Assembly (NCBI RefSeq): GCF_003688285.1
Contig: NZ_RCNT01000010.1
Span: 114,761 to 178,760, forward strand
DNA: 64,000 nt
Source of the DNA: Rhodophyticola porphyridii
GTDB lineage: Bacteria > Pseudomonadota > Alphaproteobacteria > Rhodobacterales > Rhodobacteraceae
Direction of reading: 5' to 3'
Positions 8,973-19,129 of the stretch are shown in pieces (within the stretch, counting starts at the first letter, position 1; each line of letters starts with the position of its first letter). Position numbers and translations under genes: made by a program. The notes under the pieces were generated by a model. The model had not been told where the DNA came from and did not search any database. It saw only the letters and a list, made by a program, of their open reading frames with translations.

Positions 8973-9170
8973 TCAGCCCAGGAGACTTGTCGCCCAGGAT
9001 ACGAGGACGGCCCCCATCACGACTGCGAAAAAGCCGATGAGCCGGCGGGTCTCCACCGGGATCTGGGTCAGCAGGCGCATCAGGTCTTCCATCCGCGATG
9101 GGGCCAGTGCGAACACCAGCCCCTCGATCACCAGAACCATGCCGATCCCCAGAAGGATCGTCGCAAGCAT
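8973..9170 (-). CDS. DUF2065 small membrane protein
   Basis: A 65-residue protein with two membrane helices: residues 2-23 (TILLGIGMVLVIEGLVFALAP) and 42-62 (RLIGFFAVVMGAVLVSW). Size, helix pattern and the conserved LxGxGMVLVIEG and GxxAVVMG blocks match DUF2065 (YjeT-like), whose biochemical role is unknown. It starts 9 nt after hflC, which is the usual place of this family, implying a link to the HflKC-FtsH assembly or its neighbourhood in the inner membrane. Confidence 0.88.
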   Translation of the reverse strand: MLATILLGIGMVLVIEGLVFALAPSRMEDLMRLLTQIPVETRRLIGFFAVVMGAVLVSWATSLLG

Positions 9171-9179
9171 CGGACAGAC

Positions 9180-10076
9180 CTATTCCTGCGCGGGCGGCAG
9201 AAGTGTGCCCCGGGATCCGCCCAGATACTCGAAGAACTCGCCGTCCGGGCTGATCACCATGGTGGAGTTCTGCTGCCGCAGGGCGCGCTCATAGGCCGTC
9301 ATCGACCGGTAGAACTCGAAGAATTCCGGGTCCTGACCGAAGGCCTCAGCGAAAATCCGGTTGCGTTCGGCATCTGCCTCACCTCGGATGATCTCCGCCT
9401 CGCGATTGGCTTCCGACACAAGCTCGACCACCGTCCGGTCCGCCTGCGCGCGCACCCTGAGCGCGGCCTCTTCACCCCGGGCGCGTTCGTCCGTCGCCTC
9501 CCGTTCGCGTTCCGCCCGCATCCGCGAGAAGGTCGCATCTAGGTTCTGGGTCGGCAGGTTGGTCTGTTTCAGACGCACATCAAGCACTTCCAGCCCAAGC
9601 GACAGCGCACGCGCGCGGGCCTGCGTGGTGATCCGCGCCATGAGCTGGGCCCGATCGGCCGAGAGGATCGTGTTGGATGTCACCCCTTCGGAACCGAGCA
9701 CCGCCCGGATCTGCGGGTTCAGAATACCCTCCAGCCGCTCCTCGGCCAGGCGCATCCCGCCGACGCCCACGGCACGGCGGAACTGCTCCACATCGTTGAT
9801 CCGGTAGCGTGCGAAAGCATCCACGACCAGACGCCGGTCATCGGACGGGGTCACCTCGATCGCGGCGGTGTCGAGCGACAGGATCCGGTCATCGTAGTAG
9901 ACCACTTGCTGAACGATCGGGATCTTGAAGTTCAGTCCTGGCTCTTCGATGACCTGACGGATCTGACCGAACTGCAGAACCAGCGCGCGCTGCCGCTCGT
10001 CCACGATGAAGATCGAACTGAGCAGTCCGATCACCGCGACGATCAACACGGGAATGATATAAACCATACGTTTCAT
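9180..10076 (-). CDS. hflC: FtsH protease modulator HflC (SPFH family)
   Basis: A 298-residue protein: one N-terminal membrane helix (residues 5-25, IPVLIVAVIGLLSSIFIV), an SPFH/prohibitin domain opening with VDERQRALVLQFG, and a long charged helical region (about 165-250, ERERE... AEIIRGEADAERN) that forms the cage wall in HflKC. With HflK it builds the periplasmic complex around the AAA protease FtsH and limits degradation of membrane proteins. Its ATG overlaps the last base of hflK's stop (TGATG), so translation is coupled. Confidence 0.96.
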   Translation of the reverse strand: MKRMVYIIPVLIVAVIGLLSSIFIVDERQRALVLQFGQIRQVIEEPGLNFKIPIVQQVVYYDDRILSLDTAAIEVTPSDDRRLVVDAFARYRINDVEQFRRAVGVGGMRLAEERLEGILNPQIRAVLGSEGVTSNTILSADRAQLMARITTQARARALSLGLEVLDVRLKQTNLPTQNLDATFSRMRAEREREATDERARGEEAALRVRAQADRTVVELVSEANREAEIIRGEADAERNRIFAEAFGQDPEFFEFYRSMTAYERALRQQNSTMVISPDGEFFEYLGGSRGTLLPPAQE

Positions 10077-11257
10077 CAGTTGCTGCTCCCCGTGGTGGTG
10101 GTTGCTCCGGCGCCGCTGTTACGGCGCAGTTCGTTCAGCGGCAGATAAGGCACGACACCGTTCGTGCCGCCCTCGCCATTGCTGTCGAGGATGACCAGAT
10201 CGACATCGCTGAAAACCCGCTCCATGGTTTCGAGATAAAGGCGTCGCCGTGTCACTTCCGGCGCTTGCTCATACTCGCCCAGCACCGCAAGGAACCGGCT
10301 CGCTTCACCCTCGGCCTCGTTCACCACCTGGGCGCGATACCCTTCGGCCTGTTCGAGAAGCTGGGCCGCCTCACCCCGCGCGCCTGCCAGAACCTGGTTG
10401 GCATAGGCATCCGCACGGCGTTCAAGCTGGTCGCGCTCCTGTTCGGCGGCCTGCACGTCGCGGAACGCGTCGATCACTTCCGATGGCGGATCGGCGCGGT
10501 CGAGGTTCAGACGAACGATATTGATACCGCTTTCATAGCTGTCGAGCGTGGACTGGATCAGTTCGCGCACCGTATCGGCGATGGCTTCCCGGTCCCGGTT
10601 CAGGATCGGCGCCAGTTGGGAGGCCGCGATGATCTCACGCATGGCCGATTCCGACACCGCGCGGACGGTCGCTTCCGGGTCGCGCAGATTGAACAGGAAC
10701 TTGCTCGGATCGTTGATGTTCCAGATCACCTCGAAATCGATGTCCACGATGTTCTCGTCAGTAGTCAGCATCAGGCCTGTATCGGAGGCGCCGGACCGGT
10801 TGGTCCCGATGCTTTCCGTCCGTTCCGAGGTCACCGCGATGACTTCTGCGGTGACCACCGGCCATGGCGCAAAGTTCAGGCCCGGCTCGCCCACCTGGGA
10901 AAACGATCCCAGCAGCAATTCCACCGACTGTTCTTCGGGCCGTACCGTGTAGACCGATGTGAAGAGCCAAAGACCCAGAAGTGCGAGACCGCCGAAGATC
11001 CAGCCACGGCGCCCGATCTCAGGGAACTGACCGCCCCCGTCGCCGGAACCTCGGTTGCCGCCGCCGCGCCCGCCCATGAGCACGCGCAGCTGCTCCTGAC
11101 CCTTGCGGACGATTTCGTCAATCTCGGGGATCTGCTGGCCGCCATCGCCGCCGCCGGGCCTGCGCCCGCCGCCTCGGTTATCATCACCGCCGCGATTGCC
11201 ACCGCCGCTTCCGGAGCCGCCTCCGCCGCCCCATGGACCGCCGTTATTGCCAGCCAT
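10076..11257 (-). CDS. hflK: FtsH protease modulator HflK (SPFH family)
   Basis: A 393-residue partner of HflC. Residues 1-75 are a glycine-rich cytoplasmic tail (WGGGGGSGSGGGNRGG type), residues about 86-106 are the membrane helix (WIFGGLALLGLWLFTSVY), then come the SPFH domain (VRPEEQSVELLLGSF) and the helical region (residues 265-330, AEGYRAQVVNEAEGEASRF). The variable C-terminus has a serine-threonine-rich end. The ATG at 11257 is the first gene of the run; the 96-bp gap to gor contains its promoter, which I cannot pinpoint. Confidence 0.96.
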   Translation of the reverse strand: MAGNNGGPWGGGGGSGSGGGNRGGDDNRGGGRRPGGGDGGQQIPEIDEIVRKGQEQLRVLMGGRGGGNRGSGDGGGQFPEIGRRGWIFGGLALLGLWLFTSVYTVRPEEQSVELLLGSFSQVGEPGLNFAPWPVVTAEVIAVTSERTESIGTNRSGASDTGLMLTTDENIVDIDFEVIWNINDPSKFLFNLRDPEATVRAVSESAMREIIAASQLAPILNRDREAIADTVRELIQSTLDSYESGINIVRLNLDRADPPSEVIDAFRDVQAAEQERDQLERRADAYANQVLAGARGEAAQLLEQAEGYRAQVVNEAEGEASRFLAVLGEYEQAPEVTRRRLYLETMERVFSDVDLVILDSNGEGGTNGVVPYLPLNELRRNSGAGATTTTGSSN

Positions 11258-11353
11258 TGATGTCTATTCCCCTCATCATCACGTCTGTTGTGTGTCTATA
11301 TGGGGCCTAATGGCCCCAGTTGCACGGGCAACCTGTGCGTTTTCTGCGTGAAA

Positions 11354-12805
11354 TCAAGCCACCCGCATGGGTGCCTTCATGGTCACCAGTTCTTCGGACA
11401 TCGTCGGGTGCACCGCGACCGTCCTGTCGAACTCTTCCTTGGTTGCGCCCATTTTGACCGCAATCCCAGCAAGTTGGATCATCTCGCCGGCCCCTGGCGC
11501 GACGATATGACAGCCCAGAACGGTGCGGTTTTCCTTCGAAACGACCAGTTTCATCAGCACCCGGTCGGGCCGCCCCGCAAAGGCCGATTGCATGGGGCGA
11601 AACGAGGTACAGTATATTTCCACCGGCTCCCGTTCGCGGGCCTCTTCCTCGGTCAGACCGACCGTGCCCAGTTCGGGCTGCGTGAACACCGCCGAGGGGA
11701 TCAGGTCGTGATCGACCGGCGTCGGATTGCCGTTGAACACCGTCTCGACAAAGGCCATGCCCTCGCGGATTGCAACAGGGGTCAGCTGCACCCTGTTGGT
11801 CACATCGCCGATCGCATAGATCGACGGGACGGCCGTCTGACTGTAGTCATCCACCACGATCTCCCCGCGGCGGCCGATTTCCACGCCAATCTCCTCCAGC
11901 CCCATGTCCTCGGTATTGGGGTCCCGCCCGGTCGCGAACAACACCGCGTCATAGACCGCTTCGGTGCCGTTGGTCGCCTTAACCCAAACCGGCCCCGAGC
12001 CCCGAGCCGCATCCTCGCCCACCCGTTCGCCCGCGGGCGCGCCCATCGCCGCATCGCTCTCCGTGCCGGTCCAGCTCGCCGTGTGGTCTTCGCTGGCGCG
12101 GGCCATTTCCACGATATTGGTGCCCAGATGCAGGTTAACCCCTTTTTCGCGCATCATTTCGGCCACCAGCCCGCGCGCCTCGTCGTCAAAGCCGCGCAGG
12201 ATCTGCGCGCCGCGATAGAATTGCGTCACCTCCACGCCCAGCCCGTTCATGATGCCCGCGAACTCGCAGGCGATGTAGCCGCCGCCGATGATCAGCAGAC
12301 GTTTCGGCAGTTCGGGCAGATGGAAGATGTCGTCCGACACGATCCCCAGATGCGCATTCGCCATGTCCGGGCGTACCGGCCGCCCGCCGGTCGCCACCAG
12401 AATATGCTTCGCCGTTTTCTTCGCCCCGTCGGCCAGTTCCACCGTATGGGCATCGGCCAGACGCGCCCGGGTATCGTAGATCTCCACATCCGAGCCCTTA
12501 AGGAGGTTGCGATACACCCCTTCCAGCCGGTCGAGCTCCGAGTTCAGATGTTGGGAGAATCGCGGCCAGTCGAAGGCACCGTCCTCCAGATCCCAGCCAT
12601 AGCTGCGCGCGTCGTCGAACATCTCGCGATAACCCGACGCGAAGACCATCAGCTTTTTCGGCACGCAGCCGCGGATCACGCAGGTGCCGCCCATCCGGCT
12701 GCTTTCCGCAATCGCCACCCGCGCCCCGCCCGCAGCCGCAACCCGCGCCGCGCGCACACCGCCGGACCCGCCGCCGATGACGAAAAGGTCGTAATCAAAT
12801 GCCAT
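11354..12805 (-). CDS. gor: Glutathione-disulfide reductase
   Basis: A 483-residue FAD/NADPH flavoprotein that regenerates GSH. FAD motif GGGSGGVRAA is at residues 11-20, the redox disulfide GGTCVIRGCVPKK has Cys42 and Cys47, the second dinucleotide motif GGGYIACEFA is near 184-193, ATGRDPN and GDVT follow, and the active-site His-Glu pair is in AVHPTMSEE near the C-terminus. It is about 30 residues longer than the usual 450 because of a hydrophilic insertion at about 237-272 in the NADPH domain. AAGGA 7 nt before the ATG supports the start. It lies 21 nt after rpiA on the same strand. Confidence 0.95.
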   Translation of the reverse strand: MAFDYDLFVIGGGSGGVRAARVAAAGGARVAIAESSRMGGTCVIRGCVPKKLMVFASGYREMFDDARSYGWDLEDGAFDWPRFSQHLNSELDRLEGVYRNLLKGSDVEIYDTRARLADAHTVELADGAKKTAKHILVATGGRPVRPDMANAHLGIVSDDIFHLPELPKRLLIIGGGYIACEFAGIMNGLGVEVTQFYRGAQILRGFDDEARGLVAEMMREKGVNLHLGTNIVEMARASEDHTASWTGTESDAAMGAPAGERVGEDAARGSGPVWVKATNGTEAVYDAVLFATGRDPNTEDMGLEEIGVEIGRRGEIVVDDYSQTAVPSIYAIGDVTNRVQLTPVAIREGMAFVETVFNGNPTPVDHDLIPSAVFTQPELGTVGLTEEEAREREPVEIYCTSFRPMQSAFAGRPDRVLMKLVVSKENRTVLGCHIVAPGAGEMIQLAGIAVKMGATKEEFDRTVAVHPTMSEELVTMKAPMRVA

Positions 12806-12826
12806 CAGCCGGTCCTTCCCGCGCCC

Positions 12827-13615
12827 TTAGTCGGCGACATCGACGAACAGGTTGTCGGTGTCGACGATCTCGATCCGTTCATGTTCCACGGTGCCGTTGT
12901 TGATGTCGCGCACCTCGACCGTGCCATCGGAGTTGCCGATCACGACGATGTCGCAGATATCCAGGAACAGCCCGTTTTCCACCACACCGGGGATCTGGTT
13001 CAGAACCAGGCTCAACTGCTGCGGATTGCCGATACGGCGCAGGTGAAGGTCCAGAATATAGTTGCCTTCGTCGGTGCGAAACGGCTCGTCCATATTCAGC
13101 CGAAGCGACGCATTCCGACCCAGAACATCGATATTCGACAGCATTTCCTCGATCAGCGCCTTGGTCGTCTGCCAGCCGAACGGGATCACCTCCACCGGCA
13201 GTGGGAACGCACCCAGCGTGTCCACCTGCTTGGACGGATCGGCGATCACGATCATCTGGTCCGACGCGGTGGCGACGATCTTTTCCTGCAACAGCGCCCC
13301 GCCGCCACCCTTGATGAGGTTCAGGTTGCTGTCATATTCATCCGCCCCGTCGATCGTCAGATCCAGCCATTTGACCTCGTCCAGCGTTCTGATCGGCACA
13401 CCGACCTGCCGGGCCAGATCGGCCGTCCGCGAAGAGGTGGCCACGCCCGTGACCCGGATGCCCTCCTCCCGGACGATCTCTCCCAGACAGCGCACCATCC
13501 ACGCGGCGGTGGAGCCGGTGCCAAGGCCCACGCGCATCCCGTCCTCAACATAATCGACTGCCCGCTTGGCAGCCACGAATTTCGCTCGGTCGATGGGCGA
13601 AAGCTCCGCCGTCAT
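12827..13615 (-). CDS. rpiA: Ribose-5-phosphate isomerase A
   Basis: A 262-residue RpiA, interconverting ribose 5-phosphate and ribulose 5-phosphate in the pentose phosphate pathway. Diagnostic blocks are GTGSTAAWMV (residues 32-41), DGADEYDSNLNLIKGGGGAL with the catalytic Asp/Lys region, and QEKIVATAS. The length is slightly above the E. coli enzyme (219) because of a C-terminal extension typical of Rhodobacterales homologues. It sits between a thiamine pyrophosphokinase gene upstream and gor downstream, all on one strand with short gaps, so a shared transcript is likely. Confidence 0.96.
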   Translation of the reverse strand: MTAELSPIDRAKFVAAKRAVDYVEDGMRVGLGTGSTAAWMVRCLGEIVREEGIRVTGVATSSRTADLARQVGVPIRTLDEVKWLDLTIDGADEYDSNLNLIKGGGGALLQEKIVATASDQMIVIADPSKQVDTLGAFPLPVEVIPFGWQTTKALIEEMLSNIDVLGRNASLRLNMDEPFRTDEGNYILDLHLRRIGNPQQLSLVLNQIPGVVENGLFLDICDIVVIGNSDGTVEVRDINNGTVEHERIEIVDTDNLFVDVAD

Positions 13616-13684
13616 GTTGGTATCCGTCCGTTGTTTCGGGGCCTGTTTACAGAAGCCGGTGCGGGCATGCGAGAGGAAATGACC

Positions 13685-14350
13685 TCAGATCAGCGCCTCC
13701 AGCGCGGCATCGAGCATCTCGCGCGGCAGGATGATCAGCATGCCGGGCCCGTCAAAGGCCATTTCGACCCGCGGCGCCACCGCCTCGTTCGAGGTGCCGA
13801 TCTGCCCCCAGGGCCGGAAGTCGACCGGGCCGATCGGCCAGCGCAAACCGGTGGACCGGCCCCGGACCGGCGCCAGCGGAAACAGCGACACCCGCGTGCC
13901 CGGCGGCAGCGTCAGGGCGATCTCGGGCGGGGCATGAAAGGCGATGTCAACGCTTCCCAGCACCACGCAGGTCTTCTCGGGCCGCATCACCAGTGTGTTG
14001 TAGACCGACAGTTCATGATCGATCCGCCGGCCGGTAAAGCCAACGGCAATCACCCCCGGCGCCGCGATGTTCCGCAGGGCCTTGTCGAAATCGGTGCTGA
14101 TTTGTTCATCAATATGGTGAATACTGCGCGGGTCCAGGGCGGCCCGTGCCGCCGATCCAAGCGAGTCCATGTCGCCGATCACGGCCCTGGGTCGATGACC
14201 GCTGGCCAGCGCCCGATCGGCCCCGCCATCGGCGGCCACAAGAACCGGTGCGCGGCGCAGGGCATCGGCAAGATCGGCGGGTTCATGCTGCCCCCCGCCC
14301 AATAATGTCACCAATGTGTCAGCGCGAACAATCACAGAAGGATTTGGCAA
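13685..14350 (-). CDS. thiN: Thiamine diphosphokinase
   Basis: About 221 residues. The TPK catalytic-domain signatures are in order: LVAADGGADRAL, AVIGDMDSLG, STDFDKAL and GFTGRRIDHELS; the C-terminal half is the smaller beta-sandwich thiamine-binding domain. The enzyme makes thiamine diphosphate from thiamine and ATP. No ATG is available at the 5' end: I prefer TTG 14350 with AAGG 8 nt upstream; TTG 14392 and GTG 14335 are alternatives, so the start is uncertain by up to 15 residues. It is divergent from the acidic 923-residue gene. Confidence 0.85.
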   Translation of the reverse strand: MPNPSVIVRADTLVTLLGGGQHEPADLADALRRAPVLVAADGGADRALASGHRPRAVIGDMDSLGSAARAALDPRSIHHIDEQISTDFDKALRNIAAPGVIAVGFTGRRIDHELSVYNTLVMRPEKTCVVLGSVDIAFHAPPEIALTLPPGTRVSLFPLAPVRGRSTGLRWPIGPVDFRPWGQIGTSNEAVAPRVEMAFDGPGMLIILPREMLDAALEALI

Positions 14351-14485
14351 ATTGTCGCCTTTTTTGAGGTTAAAGATCACCGAATGGCCCAAATACCGTC
14401 CCGTTTCCTAGGAATCAGTTTGTTACACCAAATGGCGAGATGGTAAATTCCGGCCTCGTCCGGACGAGCAGAGTGAAGTTGAGCG

Positions 14486-17257
14486 ATGTCTGACGCAAAC
14501 AAGATCTTGACCGTATCCTACGGCACATTTTCCTGCACTCTGGAGGGCTTCGAAGACCCGTTCAGTGCGATGAAAGGCATTGCCGAGTATTTCCGCGACC
14601 TTGCCGCGGAGGACCGGTATTTCGGCGCCGAGCCTCCCACGCCCGATACCGAGATGCTGCAACGCATCACCGAAGAGGCGATCAACCGCCGGGTCGAGGC
14701 GCGGATGTCCGAAACCGGGCTGATCATGCGCCCGCAGATCGAAGATGCGGTCGAAACGCCGGCCGCCGATGAGGTTGCCGTAGCAGATCGAGCGCCCATC
14801 GCGCCCGCGCCGGAGACAGCTACGGAAGACAATATAGTCGCCGAACCCGATGCGGAGGCAGACGCGCCCGAGGCCGAACCGGAAGCCTCCGACACGGAGC
14901 CTCTCGCCACCGCCACGCCGCAGCCGGACGAGCCCGAAGATGCCGCCCCTGAGGATGCCGTCCGGGGCGGCGCCGATGACGAAGATACGGAACAGCCGGC
15001 CGCGGAAGACGCGCGTCCGGTCGAAATCGTCGCAGAGACCGAGGACACGCCGGACACGGGCGACGAAACGGTCGCAGTCACACAGGAGCCGGAAGCCGAG
15101 GCCGAAGAACCCGGCGAGGCATCCGATGACATCGCCGCCATCGCCCATGATGAGACTGCGGAGGAGGAGGCGTCCGGGACGGACGCTGCCGACATAGAGA
15201 CCGTCGAGAGCGAGGCCCCGGTTGAAGCCGCCGAGATTGACCAAGAGCCCGAGGATGACGGGACAGAGGATGATGGGGCCGAAGCCGAAGATGCGATGCT
15301 GGCCAGTATCGCTGCCGCCGCCGCTTCCGACGATCGGGTGGATGATCAGGCGCCGGATGCAGATATCTCCGCCGGCGGGAGCGGTAACGAGGAGGCCTTC
15401 GCCGAAACCTCCGAAGCCGGTTCATCCGAGGATATCGACTTCGCCGCCTTCTTTGCCGAGGGCGAGGGGGATGAACCCGAACTGGCCGAAGATGACGGGT
15501 TCTTCGCCGCCCAGCCCGCTGATGGTGCCGAAAGCGTCGCCGCCAAGCTGGCGCGGCTCCGTCAGGTCGTCGCCGAGGAAGACGACGGAGAGGCGCCGAC
15601 CGACTGGTTCATCGAGGATCAGGACAGCGATACCGCCGATGACGCCCCCGAGGCCGAGGCCTTTGCCGAAGCGTCACAGGACATGGCCGACGACCTGCCC
15701 GAAGCGGAAACCGCAGAGGATGCAGAGGACGAGGCGCAGGCAGCGGCCGCATCTGACGAGGGCGCGTCGGAGACCGGTGCCGAAAGCACCGACACCGAGG
15801 CGCAGGCCGACACCGCGCCCGAAGATGCGATCCGGGCGGAGATCACCGTCCTGCGCGCCAACCGGGACGATACCGCCGCCGCAGCGGACGCCACCGAAGA
15901 CATACCGGTCGAAGGCATGCCCGCCGAAGATCATGCGGAGGCCGCGCTCAGCGCCGAGGCGGAAGCGGAGTTGCAGGCCGAACTGGCCGCGATCGAACGC
16001 GAACGTCAGGCGCAGGAAGAACAGCGCGCCTCCCGGCGGCGCCAGTTTGCCGATCCCGACGAGCGCGAAGAGGCGGATGCCGAGGTCAGCCGTCTGTTCG
16101 AGGCCACCGCCAGCCGTCTGGAAACCGAGGAAACCAACCGCCGCCGCGCCAATATCGAACATCTCAAGGCCGCCGTCGCCGCGCGGAGCGCGGAGGACAA
16201 ACTCGGCGGCAGTGACAGCACCCATTCCGATCATACCGCGGACTACCGCGACGATCTGGCCCGCGTCATGCGCCCGCGCAGGGTGCGCGTGGATGGTACC
16301 CGCCGCCCCCGGGCCGAAAATCGGCCCGCGCCGCTCGTGCTTGTCTCCGAACAGCGGATCGATAGCGCGCGCGACACCGGCGGCGACGCGCCTGCCGCTC
16401 CCGCGCGGCCGCGCCGCGTGACCTCCGGCAGCCTTGCGCTGGCCGATCACGACGACGAGGCACGGATGCAGGGCCCGCTCCGCCTGAACGAGGAGAACCG
16501 GGCCGAGACCCAGACGCTCGCGGAACCGACCCCGGAGTTTGCCGAGACCGACCGCGCCGACACCGCACCGCGGCACCGCGACGACCGGCACGCACCGCGC
16601 AAGATCGCGTCAAGTCTTGCCGATCTGGCGGCCCGCGCCGGCCAGATCATCGGCGCGGCCAGTTCCCGCAGGCGCGCGGAGTTCATCGAAGAGGACGCGA
16701 CAGCCGCGGAGACAGGGTATCTCGCGGAGCCGGAGCGGGAGCGGGACATGGCCCCGCATCAGACCCACCGCGCCGATGCCGCAACCGACGAGATCGCGCC
16801 GGTCGACAGACCCCGGCAGGACACGCCCCTCCCGGCGGAGCCCGAGAGCGATTACGACGATCTGGCAGATGATCTGTCCGACACCGGCGCATGGGCCGAG
16901 GATCAGACGGATGCGTCTGCCCGGCCCGCGGCGGACACCACCAACACGCCGGACACCGAGGAGACGGACCCAGCCGCGCAGCCAGCGACCGGTTTCCCCG
17001 CCTATCTGGCCAAACACGATGCCAGCACCGTGCAGGACAAGATGGAACTGGCCGCCGCCTATATCACTCATGAAGAGGGGCGTACCGTTTTCGGCCGCCC
17101 CGATCTCGTGCGGCATCTGTCAGCCACGGGCGACGACCCGGCCGACCGGGAAGAGGGGCTGCGCGCCTTCGGCATCCTGCTGCGCGACCGTCTGATCAAG
17201 AAGGTCGGCCGTGGCGAATACAGGCTGACCCGCCGGTCCCGCTACTTCCGTCCCTGA
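14486..17257 (+). CDS. Very acidic 923-residue protein with terminal folded domains, function unknown
   Basis: Three parts are visible. Residues 1-85 form a compact conserved-looking domain ([18 protein letters not shown], then [20 protein letters not shown]). Residues about 90-530 are extremely rich in Glu, Asp and Ala with almost no hydrophobics and must be disordered; about 530-560 ([19 protein letters not shown]) could be a short coiled coil, followed by an Arg/Asp/Glu/Pro-rich stretch to 825. Residues 835-923 look folded again, with a winged-helix-like pattern ([36 protein letters not shown]) and a basic end. No signal peptide or membrane helix is seen. I recall similar proteins in other Rhodobacterales only as hypothetical. 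The reading frame is supported by the strong terminator right after it. Confidence 0.85.
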   Translation: MSDANKILTVSYGTFSCTLEGFEDPFSAMKGIAEYFRDLAAEDRYFGAEPPTPDTEMLQRITEEAINRRVEARMSETGLIMRPQIEDAVETPAADEVAVADRAPIAPAPETATEDNIVAEPDAEADAPEAEPEASDTEPLATATPQPDEPEDAAPEDAVRGGADDEDTEQPAAEDARPVEIVAETEDTPDTGDETVAVTQEPEAEAEEPGEASDDIAAIAHDETAEEEASGTDAADIETVESEAPVEAAEIDQEPEDDGTEDDGAEAEDAMLASIAAAAASDDRVDDQAPDADISAGGSGNEEAFAETSEAGSSEDIDFAAFFAEGEGDEPELAEDDGFFAAQPADGAESVAAKLARLRQVVAEEDDGEAPTDWFIEDQDSDTADDAPEAEAFAEASQDMADDLPEAETAEDAEDEAQAAAASDEGASETGAESTDTEAQADTAPEDAIRAEITVLRANRDDTAAAADATEDIPVEGMPAEDHAEAALSAEAEAELQAELAAIERERQAQEEQRASRRRQFADPDEREEADAEVSRLFEATASRLETEETNRRRANIEHLKAAVAARSAEDKLGGSDSTHSDHTADYRDDLARVMRPRRVRVDGTRRPRAENRPAPLVLVSEQRIDSARDTGGDAPAAPARPRRVTSGSLALADHDDEARMQGPLRLNEENRAETQTLAEPTPEFAETDRADTAPRHRDDRHAPRKIASSLADLAARAGQIIGAASSRRRAEFIEEDATAAETGYLAEPERERDMAPHQTHRADAATDEIAPVDRPRQDTPLPAEPESDYDDLADDLSDTGAWAEDQTDASARPAADTTNTPDTEETDPAAQPATGFPAYLAKHDASTVQDKMELAAAYITHEEGRTVFGRPDLVRHLSATGDDPADREEGLRAFGILLRDRLIKKVGRGEYRLTRRSRYFRP

Positions 17258-17282
17258 GCAAACCTGCCAGGCACCGGAACGA

Positions 17283-17310
17283 CCCCATGCCTCTCCCTCG
17301 GGGCATGGGG
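17283..17310 (+). terminator. Terminator of the acidic protein gene
   Basis: CCCCATGCC (17283-17291) and GGCATGGGG (17302-17310) form a perfect 9-bp stem 25 nt after the stop, followed by a T-rich stretch (TTGCTTGTCTCTTTG). It is likely an intrinsic terminator on the plus strand, between convergent genes. Confidence 0.75.
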
Positions 17311-17359
17311 TTGCTTGTCTCTTTGCTTTGAATTCTGAAGCGTATCCGCGCCGCGAGGC

Positions 17360-17593
17360 CTACCGGTCTTCGGGCGATGCGGCATCCGGGTCCGCCTGAC
17401 CGACGCCCCTGAACACCGCCTTGAAGGGCAGCGCCCAGAGAATTCCCAGGACCACATAGATCGCGAGTTCGACCAGCACCGGGGGCCGCTCGATCAGGCT
17501 GACCACGAACCATGCCGCCGCGATATAAAGCGGCAGCCCAAGCAGCAGGATCAGCAGCGACAGCCGCCGTCTGGTCTTGTAGCTCAAGGCCAT
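17360..17593 (-). CDS. DUF2842 family membrane protein
   Basis: A 77-residue protein with two membrane helices (about residues 12-33, SLLILLLGLPLYIAAAWFVV, and 40-58, LVELAIYVVLGILWALPF) and the PFKAVFRGVGQ motif after helix 2, which is the hallmark of DUF2842. The function is unknown. GGAGG 7 nt before ATG 17593 selects this start over one 9 codons upstream that would overlap purA. It follows purA by 16 nt on the same strand, so it is probably cotranscribed. Confidence 0.88.
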   Translation of the reverse strand: MALSYKTRRRLSLLILLLGLPLYIAAAWFVVSLIERPPVLVELAIYVVLGILWALPFKAVFRGVGQADPDAASPEDR

Positions 17594-17609
17594 GGGTCGC
17601 CCTCCTTCT

Positions 17610-18902
17610 TCAATCGGCAAACGGATCGGTCACAAGGATCGTGTCCTCGCGCTCCGGCGAGGTTGACAGTAGGGCGACCGGGCACTGGATCAACTCCTCG
17701 ATCCGGCGGACATATTTCACCGCCTCGCCCGGAAGATCGGCCCAGGAGCGGGCGCCCGCGGTGCTGTCGGACCAGCCTTTCATCGTCTCATAGATCGGGG
17801 TCACGCGTGCCTGCTGCTCGGATGCGATCGGCAGATAATCCAGTCGTTCCCCGTCCAGCTCGTAGCCGACACAGATTTTCAGCTCCTCGAACCCGTCCAG
17901 AACATCCAGCTTCGTCAGTGAGATACCGTTCACGCCCGAGGTTGCGCAGGTCTGGCGCACCAGCACCGCGTCGAACCAGCCGCAGCGACGCTTGCGCCCG
18001 GTGGTGGTGCCGAACTCGTGGCCCTGTTCGCCAAGGCGCTGGCCATCCCCGTCGAACAGTTCGGTCGGGAACGGGCCCTCGCCCACACGGGTCGTGTAGG
18101 CCTTGACGATGCCCAGCACGAAATCGATCGAACCCGGGCCGACGCCCACGCCGGTGGCGGCCTGCCCGGCGATGACGTTGGAGGAGGTCACGAACGGGTA
18201 GGTTCCGAAATCGATATCCAGAAGCGCGCCCTGCGCCCCCTCGAAGAGAATGCGCTTGCCCGCGCGGCGCGCCTCGTTCAGCACCTTCCAGACCGGTTTC
18301 GCATAAGGCAGGACCAGCGGCGCCACCGCGCGGAGCGATGCCAGCAGCGCGTCGCGGTCCACCGGGTCCAGCCCCAGCCCCCGGCGCAGCGCGTCGTGAT
18401 GGACCAGCGCGCGATCCACGCGCAGTTCCAGCGTTGCGTCATCCGCCAGGTCGGCGACGCGCACCGACCGGCGCCCCACCTTGTCTTCATAGGCCGGGCC
18501 GATCCCGCGCCCGGTGGTGCCGATCTTGGCCACGCTGTTCTGGCTTTCCCGCGCCCGGTCAAGCTCTCCGTGGATGGGCAGGATCAGCGGCGTGTTCTCG
18601 GCCACCATCAGGGTTTCGGGTGTGATCTCGACGCCCTGGCCGCGGATCCCCTCGATTTCCTCCATCAGATGCCACGGATCCAGCACCACGCCGTTGCCGA
18701 TGACCGACAGCTTGCCGCCGCGCACCACGCCCGAGGGCAGCGCGTGCAGCTTGTAGACCTCGCCGTCGATCACCAGTGTGTGGCCTGCATTGTGCCCGCC
18801 CTGAAACCGCGCGATCACATCGGCGCGTTCGCTGAGCCAGTCGACGATCTTGCCCTTGCCCTCGTCGCCCCATTGCGCGCCGACAACCACCACATTGGCC
18901 AT
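17610..18902 (-). CDS. purA: Adenylosuccinate synthetase
   Basis: A 430-residue enzyme converting IMP, aspartate and GTP to adenylosuccinate in AMP synthesis. QWGDEGKGK is at residues 10-18 (catalytic Asp13), GGHNAGHT at 35-42 (catalytic His41), and [34 protein letters not shown] and [14 protein letters not shown] are all intact. The family-standard start [10 protein letters not shown] is at 18902; a further 27 codons upstream are in frame but non-conserved. It is followed closely by DUF2842 and divergent from secG. Confidence 0.98.
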   Translation of the reverse strand: MANVVVVGAQWGDEGKGKIVDWLSERADVIARFQGGHNAGHTLVIDGEVYKLHALPSGVVRGGKLSVIGNGVVLDPWHLMEEIEGIRGQGVEITPETLMVAENTPLILPIHGELDRARESQNSVAKIGTTGRGIGPAYEDKVGRRSVRVADLADDATLELRVDRALVHHDALRRGLGLDPVDRDALLASLRAVAPLVLPYAKPVWKVLNEARRAGKRILFEGAQGALLDIDFGTYPFVTSSNVIAGQAATGVGVGPGSIDFVLGIVKAYTTRVGEGPFPTELFDGDGQRLGEQGHEFGTTTGRKRRCGWFDAVLVRQTCATSGVNGISLTKLDVLDGFEELKICVGYELDGERLDYLPIASEQQARVTPIYETMKGWSDSTAGARSWADLPGEAVKYVRRIEELIQCPVALLSTSPEREDTILVTDPFAD

Positions 18903-19129
18903 GTTCCGAAACCCCGTAGTCGTGAAACCGGTGCCGGTATAGCCGTGTGCGCCCGGGGGCGAAACCTGTTTGTTTCGCGCCACGCAAGCTGCCGCCCAAA
19001 GAGCGCCGCGCGCAGAAAATGATTGCGCAATCAGCGGCTTTTCATCCTATGGTTGCGCTATCCGCCCTTGCGGCGGCCTGTCGCATCTCATAAGTAGGCA
19101 CCGACCAAAATCAGGCAGAAGACCCGCCC

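Noticed and set aside
11288..14305. A 1005-codon open frame on the plus strand
   Set aside because: It runs antisense through gor, rpiA and thiN, all with intact catalytic motifs, and its product is His/Arg/Pro-rich with no domain signal; it is a by-product of GC-rich codon use.
14423..16591. Long antisense frames opposite the acidic protein gene
   Set aside because: The Glu/Asp/Ala codon repeats of the sense strand give Ser/Val/Arg-rich open frames on the other strand; none has a start site or motif.
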